NCBI GenBank assembly: GCA_029891385.1
Contig: CM057233.1
Span: 54,452,063 to 54,516,062, forward strand
DNA length: 64,000 nucleotides
Source: Erythroxylum novogranatense
Taxonomy: Eukaryota > Streptophyta > Magnoliopsida > Malpighiales > Erythroxylaceae
Direction of reading: 5' to 3'
A model generated the notes under the pieces. The model was not told the origin of the DNA. It did no database searches and worked only from the letters and a program-made list of their open reading frames with translations. Positions within the stretch are counted from its first letter, which is position 1; each line of letters starts with the position of its first letter. The translations under genes and the position numbers were made by a program. Shown here piece by piece: positions 21,303 to 32,054 of the stretch.

Positions 21303-23400
21303 AATTATGATTGTTTTGTGATTGTTGGGAATTGGGATTGAAAATTATTGGTTATTGTTGGAATGGAAATGAAATTATGAATAGAAATGGAAATAGAATT
21401 ATGGTTGTTTTGTGAATGTTGGAATTGGGAATTGTTGTAAATGGATGGGAATGTAAATGAAAGGAAATGGAAATAGAATTATGATTATTTTGTGATTGTT
21501 GTAATTTAGAATTGTTGTATTGAAAATGGAAATGTAATTATGATTGTGATTGTTGGAATTAAAAATTTTTGAAAATGGAAGGAAATGTAAATGAAATTAT
21601 GATTGCTTTGAGATTGTTAGAATTGAGAATTGTTGTAAATGGAAGGAAATGATTGTTAGAAACTTAGAATTGGAAATTGTGAAAATGGAATGGAATGGAA
21701 ATGGAATTATGATTGTTTTGTAATTGTTAGGATTGGAAATTGTTAGAAATGGATTGAAAATGGAATGGAATTCTGAATGTTTTGTAATTGTTAGGATTGG
21801 AAATTGTTGGAAATGGAATGAATGGAAATTGAATTATGATTGTTTTGTAATTGTTAGGATTGGAAATTGTGGGAAATGAAATGAATGAAAATTGAATTAT
21901 GATTGTTTTGTAATTGTTAGGATTGGAAATTGTGGCAATGGAACAGAATGGAAATGGAATTGTGATTGTTTTGTAATTGTTAGGATTGGAAATTGTTGAA
22001 AATGAAATGAATGGAAATTGAATTATGATTGTTTTGTAATTGTTAGGATTGGAAATTGTGGGAAATGGAATGAATGAAAATTGAATTATGATTGTTTTGT
22101 AATTGTTTGGATTGGAAATTGTGAGAAATGGAATGAATGGAAATTGAATTATGATTGTTTTGTAATTGTTAGGATTGGAAATTGTGGTAAATGGAATGAA
22201 TGTAAATAGAATTATGATTGTTTTGTAATTGTTAGGATTGGAAATTGTTGTAAATTGAATGAATGTAAATGAAATTATGATTGTTTTGTAATTGTTAGGA
22301 TTGAAAATTGTTGTAAATTGAATGAATGGAAATTGAATTATGATTGTTTTGTAATTGTTAGGATTGAGAATTGTTGGAAATGGAATGAATGAAAATTGAA
22401 TTGTGATTGTTTTGTAATTGTTAGGATTGGGAATTGTTGTAAATGGAATAAATGGAAATTGAATTGTGATTGTTTTGTAATTGTTAGGATTGGGAATTGT
22501 TAGAAATGGAATGAATGGAAATTGAATTGTGATTGTTTTGTAATTGTTAGGATTGAGAATTGTTAGAAATGGAATGAATGGAAATTGAATTGTGATTGTT
22601 TTGTAATTGTTAGGATTGGGAATTGTTGTAAATGGAATAAATGGAAATTGAATTGTGATTGTTTTGTAATTGTTAGGATTGGGAATTGTTAGAAATGGAA
22701 TGAATGGAAATTGAATTGTGATTGTTTTGTAATTGTTAGGATTGAGAATTATTGTAAATGGAATGAATGGAAATTGAATTGTGATTGTTTTGTAATTGTT
22801 AGGATTGGGAATTGTTAGGAATTGAATGAATGAAAATTGAATTGTGATTGTTTGTAATTGTTAGGATTGGGAATTGTTAGAAATGGAATGAATGGAAATT
22901 GAATTGTGATTGTTTTGTAATTGTTAGGATTGGGAATTGTTAGGAATTGAATGAATGGAAATTGAATTGTGATTGTTTTGTAATTGTTAGGATTGGGAAT
23001 TGTTAGAAATGGAATGAATGGAAATTGAATTGTGATTGTTTTGTAATTGTTAGGATTGGGAATTGTTAGAAATGGAATGAATGGAAATTGAATTGTGATT
23101 GTTTTGTAATTGTTAGGATTGAGAATTGTTGTAAATGGAATGAATGGAAATTGAATTGTGATTGTTTTGTAATTGTTAGGATTGAGAATTGTTAGAAATG
23201 GAATTAATGGAAATTGAATTGTGATTGTTTTGTAATTGTTAGGATTGGGAATTGTTAGAAATGGAATGAATGGAAATTGAATTGTGATTGTTTTGTAATT
23301 GTTAGGATTGGGAATTGTTGTAAATGGAATAAATGAAAATTGAATTGTGATTGTTTTGTAATTGTTAGGATTGGGAATTGTTAGGAATGGAAATACAATA
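21303..23400 (+). repeat. 63-bp minisatellite, about 27 units plus degenerate lead-in
   Basis: From about 21700 the unit gattgttttgtaattgttag plus gattgggaattgttagaaat and gaatgaatggaaattgaatt repeats every 63 bp to about 23390, with single-base variants and a few 61-62-bp units. From 21303 to 21700 the same words occur irregularly. Because 63 is divisible by three, the minus strand has a long open frame (22815-23438) with a 21-residue period (IPNPNNYKTITIQF core). It has no other support as a gene. The array fills most of the apparent hAT intron. Confidence 0.92.
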
Positions 23401-23610
23401 ATGAATGTTATGTGATTATTGAGATTGGAAATTGACATTATTTGGTTTTGTTATGTGTTGGAGTATGTTTTGTGTTACTTATGATATATGTTGATTGGTT
23501 TGGATTGTTAGCTTTGTGATTATTACAGAATGAGTTATATTACATAAGATAGATATGTATATTATCATTGTGTACTGAAATTATGTGTTATTTATTTTGT
23601 GTGCAGATAA

Positions 23611-23823
23611 ATGGAAGGAAGTTTAAATACTCCCGATCAACCTAGTTTAGGAAGATACAGTGATCTAGCTTGGGCTCATGCTGGTATGGTTCCTAGTCAA
23701 AAGAATCATACCATTTTTCTTGTTTTGTAACAAGCATTTGAAAGGTGGAGGAATCACCCGATTGAAAAGGCATTTAGCTGGGGTTAAAGGAGATGTAGAA
23801 GCATGTAAAAAAGTAATTCATGA
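23611..23823 (+). pseudogene. hAT transposase N-terminus (BED-type finger), frameshifted
   Basis: The acceptor ttttgtgtgcag (to 23606) is followed by ATG at 23611: MEGSLNTPDQPSLGRYSDLA. A frameshift near 23715 loses the first zinc-finger cysteine region. The other frame then continues FCNKHLKGGGITRLKRHLAG and GDVEACKKV, the usual C-x-K-GGG-RLK-HLAG pattern of plant hAT BED fingers. The frame is cut by the chromovirus at the catga duplication (23819-23823) and resumes at 32055 as HDVKWQMK. Confidence 0.85.
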
Positions 23824-26451
23824 TGTAGCGCCCCCTCACCGTAGAGTATACACCGGGTCGCCCGTAGGTCGTACCGATGCATAACCTACGATGAGGGTGC
23901 ACTACGATTCGATCATTCTATAAACCTCATGGCATCAATATAATAAAGCAGTGATATCAAATTCACTAAATCTTAAAACCCAACAGTACTTCTCATTTCA
24001 TTTCTTAAAACCATAAGTGCACCATTTGGTTATATTACAACTGTACAAACCCAAAATAAACAGTGACAACACCTAACTAGGTCATTCCCAAAATATCCCA
24101 AAAGATCCCCAGTTGATCGACCTGTGGGCCATGCTCCTCTCGTCGGCATACACACAGCAGGAAAAGTCTCACTGATTGGAGCTAGGAGTCAAACTATCGC
24201 TGTCCTGAAAAATAGATGCAATGTTGGGTGAGTTTGCGAACTCAGTGAGAAACCATCATCAATGGTCCACCCAACTCATGCATATCCAAACAATCACACA
24301 ATATCGTACATATATCACAAACAGAAATCACATGCATTCAATTTCACATTCATAAGGCGATACGCCTTTCATACAATTCACATTTGAACATTCATATATG
24401 CAATGCACATGTGACTCTTTCATTTTCTTTTGTTGTTGTGACCGTGCGCCTGAGCTCATATACGTTGAGCCATTGGCTCACGAAAACATTAGTTCAAAAG
24501 TCTGTCGTTGAGCATAAAGCTCGAAAATCGTTGGGCACGAAGCCACATGCGTTGAGCTTGACTCTCGAATCTGATGGTTGCATCGGTCACAACTGCCCTT
24601 ATCTGATCATACTTTTATGCATGTATGCATATGTCCAGTTTACAATACATGCATCACGGTAGAACTCCATATGCCTAAATCTCACCATTTAAAACCAATT
24701 ATGAGCAATTTATACACAATTAACACTTCATATACAGTCCCACTATTTGAACACACCGTGGTCCGAAATCACTCAAAACAAACACATAGAATCCATCCTT
24801 AACTCCACATGGCATAATTGCATATAATGTAACACATATAGGTTGAGAAACCATCTAGGTTACTCACCTCAGAACTTCCGAGCTACTGTCGGGAAGTCTC
24901 GCCTACGTCGGACAATCGGCGATCCACTGACACCTCTATAACAATCAAAACATAAATAACATTACTAATTGTATCAATTCCAATGCCCAAATGATGCATA
25001 TGAATCGAATAATGTACGTACTATACATGTTATGACACTCCCGATACTAATCCGAATTTCCCGATCTCAAGTTCTAATTCCCGAATTCATAATCTCCAAA
25101 TTGAATTTAATCCATAACCAATTGAACCATCAAATTCCTAAATCCCAAAATCAAAAACCTATAAACTCAACTTTTCTGAAAATGCATTCCTCGCCGCGGC
25201 GCCTGCTCCCTCGCCGCGACGAGCTCCTTTTCTCTTAAGCCTTACGGCGTCCAGACGCCTCGTCGTCATGACGCGATCACACGCGTCGTCATGACGATCC
25301 TCTCCGCTTCGCATGTGGTAAGCGCCTTCGCGCTCATCGCGGCATGCAACCTTGCTTGCTTTCAAGCGCAGCGTAATCGTGAATCGCCAAAAAATCCAGA
25401 AATTCCCAGATTTTTCAGTTCTAAACCATTCCTTTCCATTCTAAACACTCCAAAACAACATTCTACACCTAACACAACTCATTCCTAAGTTTAGATCCAC
25501 CAAATACCCATTATTTAACAATTACCCAAAATCAAAATCAACATTTTCCCTAAACCTACATCATCCGAAAATCTATAAATTCTCAAACAATTATTACCTT
25601 AATCCAAAGCTCAAATCTAACTATTTAAAACATAAACAAGTAGGAACTTACTTGATTAAGCTTCTAATCCTTCCAAATCACCAAGATAATCCAAGTCTCA
25701 AGCCAAATCAACACCCACAGTAACTCCAAAACACAAACCCATCTCCATCTTTTCAACACCAACCCAAAGGATAGATTTAAAGATGGAAGAGGAAGCAAAG
25801 AATAAGAAGAAACCAAGAAGAAATCAAGGGAAGAGATCACGATGAAGGAAGGAGAAAATTTCTTCTTTCAAAAGCCAAGCATCATGATTTACAAATTCAA
25901 AGGAGAAAGGTTATAAACCTAAGGAATTTAAGGCTTGTTTGGCAAATCTAGTTGCCACAAGTCCGATCTGAACCACCTCGAGTCAGTTTCAAATTCTAAT
26001 TTCTCCTTAATTCCAATGGCTAAATCCTAATTCCTCAAATCAAATTTCTAATCTGTCCACGCCATTGGATAATCAATTTGAATGAAAATCCAATTAACGA
26101 TCATTGATCAATTTTTGATTAAGACTATTACTCAGAAAATTCGGAAAAATTCTTATAAATCCTCAAAAATAGAAAACTCATAATCGTATACTCCAATTTC
26201 ATAATTCAATTTCCTAACTTTCATTTCTAACTCAAATTCAATTCTCAAGCCTAATTTGACCTAATTATCACACTTACCCTAATCATTTCCAAATCCAAGT
26301 CATCCAAATCAAACTGGAAATATGTCATCCATGTATGTACGTACGAATATCAGTACAATCATTGCCAATTATACATAAATAAATCATGCATGAGCATGCC
26401 AAATATGAATGCAATGAACTGTACCCATCCCATCGATGACGAGATGTTACA
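23824..26451 (-). repeat. 3' LTR of the Tekay-type element
   Basis: 2628 bp, from tgtagcgcc to gagatgttaca. It shares several blocks with the LARD-like LTRs at 51456 and 57631, for example the block containing gatgcaatgttgggtgagtt (near 24210 and 51935) and gttgagaaacc-ctaggttactcac (near 24840 and 52720). A GC-rich island with palindromic 10-mers lies at 25192-25345. Confidence 0.92.
25192..25345. repeat. GC-rich cluster of CGYCRYGRCG palindromes
   Basis: In otherwise AT-rich LTR there are cgccgcggcg (25192), cgccgcgacg (25212), cgtccagacg (25248), cgtcatgacg (25264) and cgtcatgacg (25287), followed by degenerate forms to about 25345. Spacing is 20, 36, 16 and 23 bp. The island is homologous in position to the clearer arrays in the LARD-like LTRs. 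The 5' LTR of this element lacks it. Confidence 0.7.
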
Positions 26452-26797
26452 ATTCTCCCCTCCTAAAAAAAATTTCGTCCCGAAATTTCTTACTTGACTG
26501 ATCGAACAGATGAGGGTACTGCCTCCTCATGTGCTCCTCAGTCTCCCAAGTCGCCTCCTCAGATGAGTGATTCTTCCAAAGGACTTTCACCAATGGAATC
26601 ACCCGGGACCTCAACTGCTTGACCCGCGATCCAATAATCCTCATCGGCTCCTCTACATAACTCAAATCACTGGCTATCTCGATCTCTGGCCGAATCACAT
26701 GAGTCGGTCGAGCGATATCTCGAAGCATGCTCACATGAAAGGCGTCATCAATTGAGAATCTCACTCGTGCACGCCAATCTATAGGCCAACGGTCCAA
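26447..26797 (-). pseudogene. chromodomain end of the Tekay-type pol
   Basis: The minus frame reads FHVSMLRDIARPTHVIRPE, EPMRIIGSRVKQLRSRVIPL and VKVLWKNHSSEEATWETEEH, ending MRRQYPHLF. This is the integrase C-terminal linker followed by the group II chromodomain of Tekay-type elements, thought to direct insertion into heterochromatin. The last codons overlap the conserved phrase before the polypurine tract, which lies at 26452-26465. This module is intact over its length but separated from integrase by frameshifts. Confidence 0.9.
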
Positions 26798-26799
26798 TT

Positions 26800-27770
26800 C
26801 TCGGTAATCTCATACGGACCGATATACAGGGGACTCGACTTGCCCTTACGGCCGTCGAGAACTCCTCTCCACGAAGACACTCGGAGGAACACTCTATCTC
26901 CCACGAATACTCCATCTATCTCGATCTTGATCCACATAACTCTTACACTTTGTCTTGAGCCGCCTTGATCGACTCCTAATCAATCGTGTACCTTATCTCA
27001 TCAGTATCTGGATCAGCTCGGGACCCTCTAACATCCTCATACCCTCTTCATCCCGGTAAAGAGGGATCGCACGATCGTCCATATAATGCCTCATACGATT
27101 GTCATACCAATCTTTGCTCGACATCGATTATTATAAGCAAACTCTACCAGAGGCAAATCGATCTCATGCACTCGGAACTCGATACACGGGCTCTCGACAT
27201 ATCCTCAGCGGTGCATATAGTCCTCTCACTCGCCCATCATGCGAGGTTGAAGCGTTGTCTTTGAAGTTCAATCTCGTACCCATAGCCGACTGCAAACTCC
27301 TCCAGAACCTCGAAGTAAACCTGGGATCCCTATTTGACACTATCGATACTGGGACCCCATGCAATCGCACAATCTCAGCTACATACTTTTGGGCCAACTG
27401 ATCAAGGGTATTGCTCTCCCTCACTAGCAAGAAGTGAGCCGTTTTAGTCAACCGGTCCACTATGACCCAGATCGCATCACACTGCCTTGGCGTCCTAGGC
27501 AACCCCATAACGAAATCCATCGTAATGCGTTCCTATTTCTACTCCGGAATGGGCAACGAATGCAATCTCTCCACTGGGGCCTGGTGCTAAGCCTTAACCT
27601 GCTGGCACGTCAAACACCGAGAAACAAATTCCGTCACATGCCTCTTCATACCTGGCCACCAGAAATGCAACTTAAGAGTGCGATACATCTTGGTGACACC
27701 AGGATGCATGGCATAGGCAGCCAAATGAGCCTCCTCCAAAATCTCTCGCCTCAGATCCTCCACATCCTAA
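26800..27770 (-). pseudogene. Tekay-type integrase, inactive
   Basis: The HHCC zinc-binding region reads HLAAYAMHPG, then WWPGMKRHV, then CLTCQQVKA around 27590-27740. The catalytic core reads MDFVMGLPRTPRQCDAIWVI and DRLTKTAHFLLV. The second catalytic block is VSNRDPRFTSRFW, where the family has Asp in place of Asn, a G-to-A change that by itself would abolish catalysis. The frame then breaks before the Glu block (near 27290), and later phrases such as YEALYGRSC appear in other frames. Confidence 0.88.
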
Positions 27771-27974
27771 CACTGACCTCGACCCATCCACAAAGTACCA
27801 TCTCTCTCAAACTCGAATGACCATCCAGATCGACTCTGTCAATCAATCTCACCAAAGATTGGATCGACGATCCTGCACTCTCCTAATCTGATCCTGTAGC
27901 ATTGGCCTCAGCCTCAAAGTCGCAATCAGAGCTCCATCCTGACCCAAATCCATCTGTACATTAAGAGCTCTCAA

Positions 27975-28463
27975 CTATACTAAACACGGCAACCTCGAAA
28001 CCTGAATCTGAACTGCACTACCATGCGATCTCCTACTCAATGCATCAGCCACCACATTGGCCTTCCCGGGGTGGTACTCGATAGTGTAGTCGTAATCTTT
28101 AAGCAACTCTAACCATCTCCTCTGCCTCAGTTTCAGCTCTCGCTGACTCAACAAATATCGCAAACTCTTATGATCGGTGAAGATCTGGAACGTCTCCCCA
28201 TACAGATAATGTCTCCAGATCTTCAAAGCAAACACAACTGCAGCTAACTCCAAGTCGTGCACAGGATAATTAATCTCATAGGATCTCAACTGTCTCAAAG
28301 CATACACTATGACGCTCCCATGCTGCATCAGCACACAACCTAAACCCTGCTGCGAAACATCACTGAAGACCTCGAAACCTCCTGCTCCAGATGGCATGGT
28401 TAACACCGGCGTCGTAGTTAACCGATGTATCAGCTCCTCGAAACTCCTCTGACACTCCTCTGT
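27975..28463 (-). pseudogene. Tekay-type RNase H domain
   Basis: The minus frame reads [20 protein letters not shown], then [20 protein letters not shown], then [11 protein letters not shown] and [20 protein letters not shown]. These are the D, E and D active-site blocks of gypsy RNase H; SDVS replaces the usual SDAS. An in-frame TGA lies just upstream (28464-28466) where the family has Trp. Otherwise it is open and collinear with RT. Confidence 0.9.
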
Positions 28464-28466
28464 TCA

Positions 28467-29477
28467 TCTGAAGACCATGCCCTTCCTCAGAAGTCTTGTC
28501 AAAGGGACTGAGATCACAGAAAACTCCTCGACAAACCTACGATAATAACCTGCCAATCTGAGGAAACTCCTCAACTCTGACACATTCCTCGGAATCTCCC
28601 AACTCCTCACTGCCTCAATCTTGTGAGGATCCACCCGGATACCCTCACCAGATACGATGTGGCCTAGGAACACCACTTCATCCAGCCAAAATTCACACTT
28701 AGTGAATTTGGCATACAATTGTCTATCCCTCATAATCTGCAACACTATCCTCAGATGCTCCGCATGCTCCTGCCTATCTCTCGAATACACCAAACTGTCA
28801 TCAATGAATACAATAACAAACTAATCCAGGTATGGCTGAAAGACCCTATTCATCAAAGCTATGAAGGCTGCCGGGGCATTAGTCAACCCGAACGACATCA
28901 CTAAGAACTCGAAATGCCCATACCTGCTCCTAAAAGCACTCCTAGGCACATCGGCCTCTGTGATCCTCAGCTGATAGTATCCGAATCTCAAATCCAACTT
29001 GGTAAACACCTGAGCTCCCTGCAACTGATCCAATAAGTCATCGATCCTAGGCAGTGGGTACTTATTCTTAATTGTAAACCGATTAAGCTGCCTATAATCG
29101 ATGCACAGCCTCAAAGTCCTTCCTTCTTCTTGACAACAACCTTTGGAGCTCCCGCGTGAAACACTCGGCCTGATAAACCCCTTATTTAACAACTCCTGCA
29201 ACTGAGCCTTAAGCTCCCTCAGTTCCACCGGTGTCATCCTATACGGAGGTATCGATATAGGAGCGGTACCTGGAACGAGGTCTATCTCAAACTCTGTTTC
29301 CCGATCCGGCGGCAAACCCGGTAACTCCTTGGGAAACACATCTGGGAACTCCCTGATCACAGGGACATCCTGCAAACTCTGTTGCACTCTGGAATCCACC
29401 ACATGCGCCAAATAAGCCTCACAACCTCCTCGCATCAACCTCAAAGCACTCATAAACGAGATCATCCTGGCTGGCAT
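28467..29477 (-). pseudogene. Tekay-type reverse transcriptase
   Basis: The minus frame reads [80 protein letters not shown] and [11 protein letters not shown]. It is interrupted by an in-frame TAG at 28821-28823 just before the active site FIDDSLVYS. It continues [18 protein letters not shown] and [20 protein letters not shown]. The palm motif keeps both catalytic Asp residues. A small frameshift removes the usual K/W block near [14 protein letters not shown] (about 29125). Confidence 0.93.
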
Positions 29478-29502
29478 TGCCTGACTAACACCTCAGCACT
29501 CT

Positions 29503-29880
29503 TCAGGTGACGGGAGACTCGACACGACCTCCTTGGTATAACAATCCATAATGACCTATGGGCGATGAGCGATCCATCCCTAAAATCAAATCAATCTCTC
29601 TCAGGGGCAATACTATCAGGTCTGCACGCAACTCCGATTGATCAATCATGATCGAACACCCCTTGCAGACCTCTCCCAAAACTGTAGTACTACCTAGAGG
29701 CGTACTCACCTCTAGCCCACACTGCAACATCTCCCTATCCACATGCAATCTACATGCCACATGCGATGCAATAAAAGAATGCGTGGACCCTGGATCTATC
29801 AATGTATAAACCTCAATGCCAGAGATCAGAAGCAAACCTGCAACCACATCGGGAGAATCCTGGGCCTCCTGCCTAGTCAT
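29503..29880 (-). pseudogene. Tekay-type aspartic protease
   Basis: The minus frame of 125 aa has the retropepsin active site LIDPGSTHSFIASHVACRL, then VLPLREIDLILGMD, which is the flap-to-C-terminal ILGMDWL-like block of gypsy proteases. The following frame is broken relative to RT by a stop near 29500. It is the most complete single domain in the element. Confidence 0.88.
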
Positions 29881-29901
29881 GGTGTAGACCCTGGCCTGAG
29901 A

Positions 29902-31010
29902 CTACGGCCTACTGCCTCGTCCCTCGGTCCCCACAAAGGAATCTCCGCCTCTACCTCGAGCTCTGCCTCGACCCCTAAATCCAGGTCCACCGCTACGGCT
30001 CTGCTGCACCGTCGAGCTACTACCAGCTCTCCCACTAGCAGCTGACTGAACTCCCAAAGTCAGAGGACAACTCCAAATCATGTGATCCATAGATCCACAG
30101 GCTAAACAGGCTCCTGTCACTCTCCAGCACTCTCCACTGTGCCTCTTATCACAATGTACACAAGCCGCAAAGCTCGTCACCCCTCTGCCATCTCTCTCGC
30201 CACTACCAATCTGTCCAAATCTCCTCTCGGCCTGAACTCGTTGTCTAAATCCCCGCCGATCCGAACACTTTCTGGCGTCGGCTCGAGCTCCTACTAGAGC
30301 TACCTCGATCAGAACTAGATCGCTTGCCTCCAGGCCTGACCGGTCTCGGCCTCAAATTTCTACTGTCTCAAAGTTGCTCTATCCTCCTGCAATTTTCAAC
30401 TCCACAAAGGTGCCCATATCTCGAGGGCTAACTGCACGAATCTCCAGTTAAGCCTTCCCTCGAATCTCCGGCACCTATCAGCCTCGGAGGCAATCAAAAC
30501 AGACGCATATGCTGACAGCTCATTGAACCTGACCTCATAATCGGTCACTGACATCGACCCCTGTCTCAGCTCAAAGAACTCCTGCATCTTCATTTCCAAG
30601 TAGACCTTGGGTATGAAATTATCCCGAAAGGCCCTCAAAAAATCAGCCCAAGTCAACACACAAGGCCTGGTGGAACTACCCGGGATAGTCTTCCACCACT
30701 GATATGCTGGACCCTGTAGCAAAGAGACGGCATAATCAAAGCGCTCCTCAGGATCGCAATCCATCTGATCTAGGACTCGCTCGGTCCTCTCCAACCATCC
30801 CTCAGCCTCAGCAAGGTCTGTGCTGCCATAAAAATCCACAGCTCCCTGCTTACGCAGGCGCTCATACCTCGGCTCCCGTCTCATGGGAACTCTAGGAGGC
30901 TGCTCCTCGTACAGAGGCACTGAAGACTCCCTACTCGCTCCGACTGATCCTTTGTCAGCTGGTTGATCTACCTGATCACCAAGAATGGATGACCTATAAC
31001 AAAACCACAA
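29902..31010 (-). pseudogene. Tekay-type gag with zinc knuckle, frameshifted
   Basis: The capsid part (30396-31010) reads GSTDLAEAEGWLERTERVLD, then CDPEERFDYAVSLLQGPAYQ, WWKTIP and TWADFLRAFRDNFIP, matching the retrotransposon gag family. After a frame break (30180-30395, Ser/Arg-rich) the second frame carries HCDKRHSGEC and CLACGSMDHMIWSCP, a CCHC-type zinc knuckle. A primer-binding site lies upstream (minus tggtatcagagcatgg, 31078-31093). Confidence 0.9.
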
Positions 31011-31077
31011 ACTTGATCAATTTATGCTTTTCTTACAAAATTCAAGCCTAAAATATACTATGCCCAAAAGATGCCAA

Positions 31078-31093
31078 ACCATGCTCTGATACC
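31078..31093 (-). promoter_or_regulatory. primer-binding site, initiator Met tRNA
   Basis: The plus strand reads ccatgctctgatacca, 6 bp from the truncated 5' LTR that starts at 31100. Confidence 0.85.
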
Positions 31094-31099
31094 ACCTAA

Positions 31100-32054
31100 T
31101 GTAGAGTGTAATTATTTAACAATTACCCAAAATCAAAATCAACATTTTCCCTAAACCTACATCATCCGAAAATCTATAAATTCTCAAACAATTATTACCT
31201 TAATCCAAAGCTCAAATCTAACTATTTAAAACATAAACAAGTAGGAACTTACTTGATTAAGCTTCTAATCCTTCCAAATCACCAAGATAATCCAAGTCTC
31301 AAGCCAAATCAACACCCACAGTAACTCCAAAACCCAAACCCATCTCCATCTTTTCAACACCAACCTAAAGGATAGATTTAAAGATGGAAGAGGAAGCAAA
31401 GAATAAGAAGAAACCAAGAAGAAATCAAGGGAAGAGATCACGATGAAGGAAGGAGAAAATTTCTTCTTTCAAAAGCCAAGCATCGTGATTTACAAATTCA
31501 AAGGAGAAAGGTTATAAACCTAAGGGATTTAAGGCTTGTTTGGCAAATCTAGTTGCCACAAGTCCGATCCGAACCACCTCGAGTCAGTTTCAAATTCTAA
31601 TTTCTCCCGAATTTTAATGGCTAAACCCTAATTCCTCAAATCAAATTTCTAATCTGTCCATGCTATTGGATAATCAATTTCAGAACCAGAAATCCAATTA
31701 ACCAGTCATTGATCAATTTTACGTTCCGCCTATTGTCTCAAAATTCGGAAAAATTCCTATAAATCCTCAAAATAGAAAACTCATAATCGTATACTCCAAT
31801 TTCATAATTCAATTTCCTAACTTTCATTTCTAACTCAAATTCAATTCTCAAGCCTAATTTGACCTAATTATCACACTTACCCTAATCATTTCCAAATCCA
31901 AGTCATCCAAATCAAACCGGAAATATGTCATACATATATGTACGTACGAATACCAGTACAATCATTGCCAATTATACATAAATAAATCATACATGAGCAT
32001 GCCAAATATGAATGCAATGAACTGTACCCATCCCATCGGTGACGGGATGTTACA
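31100..32054 (-). repeat. internally deleted 5' LTR of the Tekay-type element
   Basis: After the terminal tgtag, the sequence jumps to the equivalent of 25508 in the 3' LTR (ttatttaacaattacccaaa) and then runs collinearly to ggatgttaca. About 1.67 kb, including the palindrome island, is missing, while both terminal bases and the target duplication are preserved. Retained parts are very similar between the two LTRs. Confidence 0.92.

Larger units (their letters stand above)
23824..32054 (-). mobile_element. Tekay-type Ty3/gypsy chromovirus with truncated 5' LTR
   Basis: Target duplication catga is at 23819-23823 and 32055-32059. In element orientation (minus) the order is 5' LTR 32054-31100, primer-binding site, gag, zinc knuckle, protease, RT, RNase H, integrase, chromodomain, polypurine tract, 3' LTR 26451-23824. 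The chromodomain and the gaaatttcgggacgaaattt phrase before the polypurine tract are characteristic of the Tekay/Del group. The 5' LTR is 955 bp against 2628 bp for the 3' LTR. Pol has in-frame stops and a changed integrase catalytic residue, so the copy is dead. Confidence 0.95.

Noticed and set aside
22815..23438. 207-aa minus-strand open frame with 21-residue repeats
   Set aside because: It is produced by the 63-bp minisatellite; the period is a multiple of three so the frame stays open. There is no conserved domain, and it lies in the hAT intron on the opposite strand.
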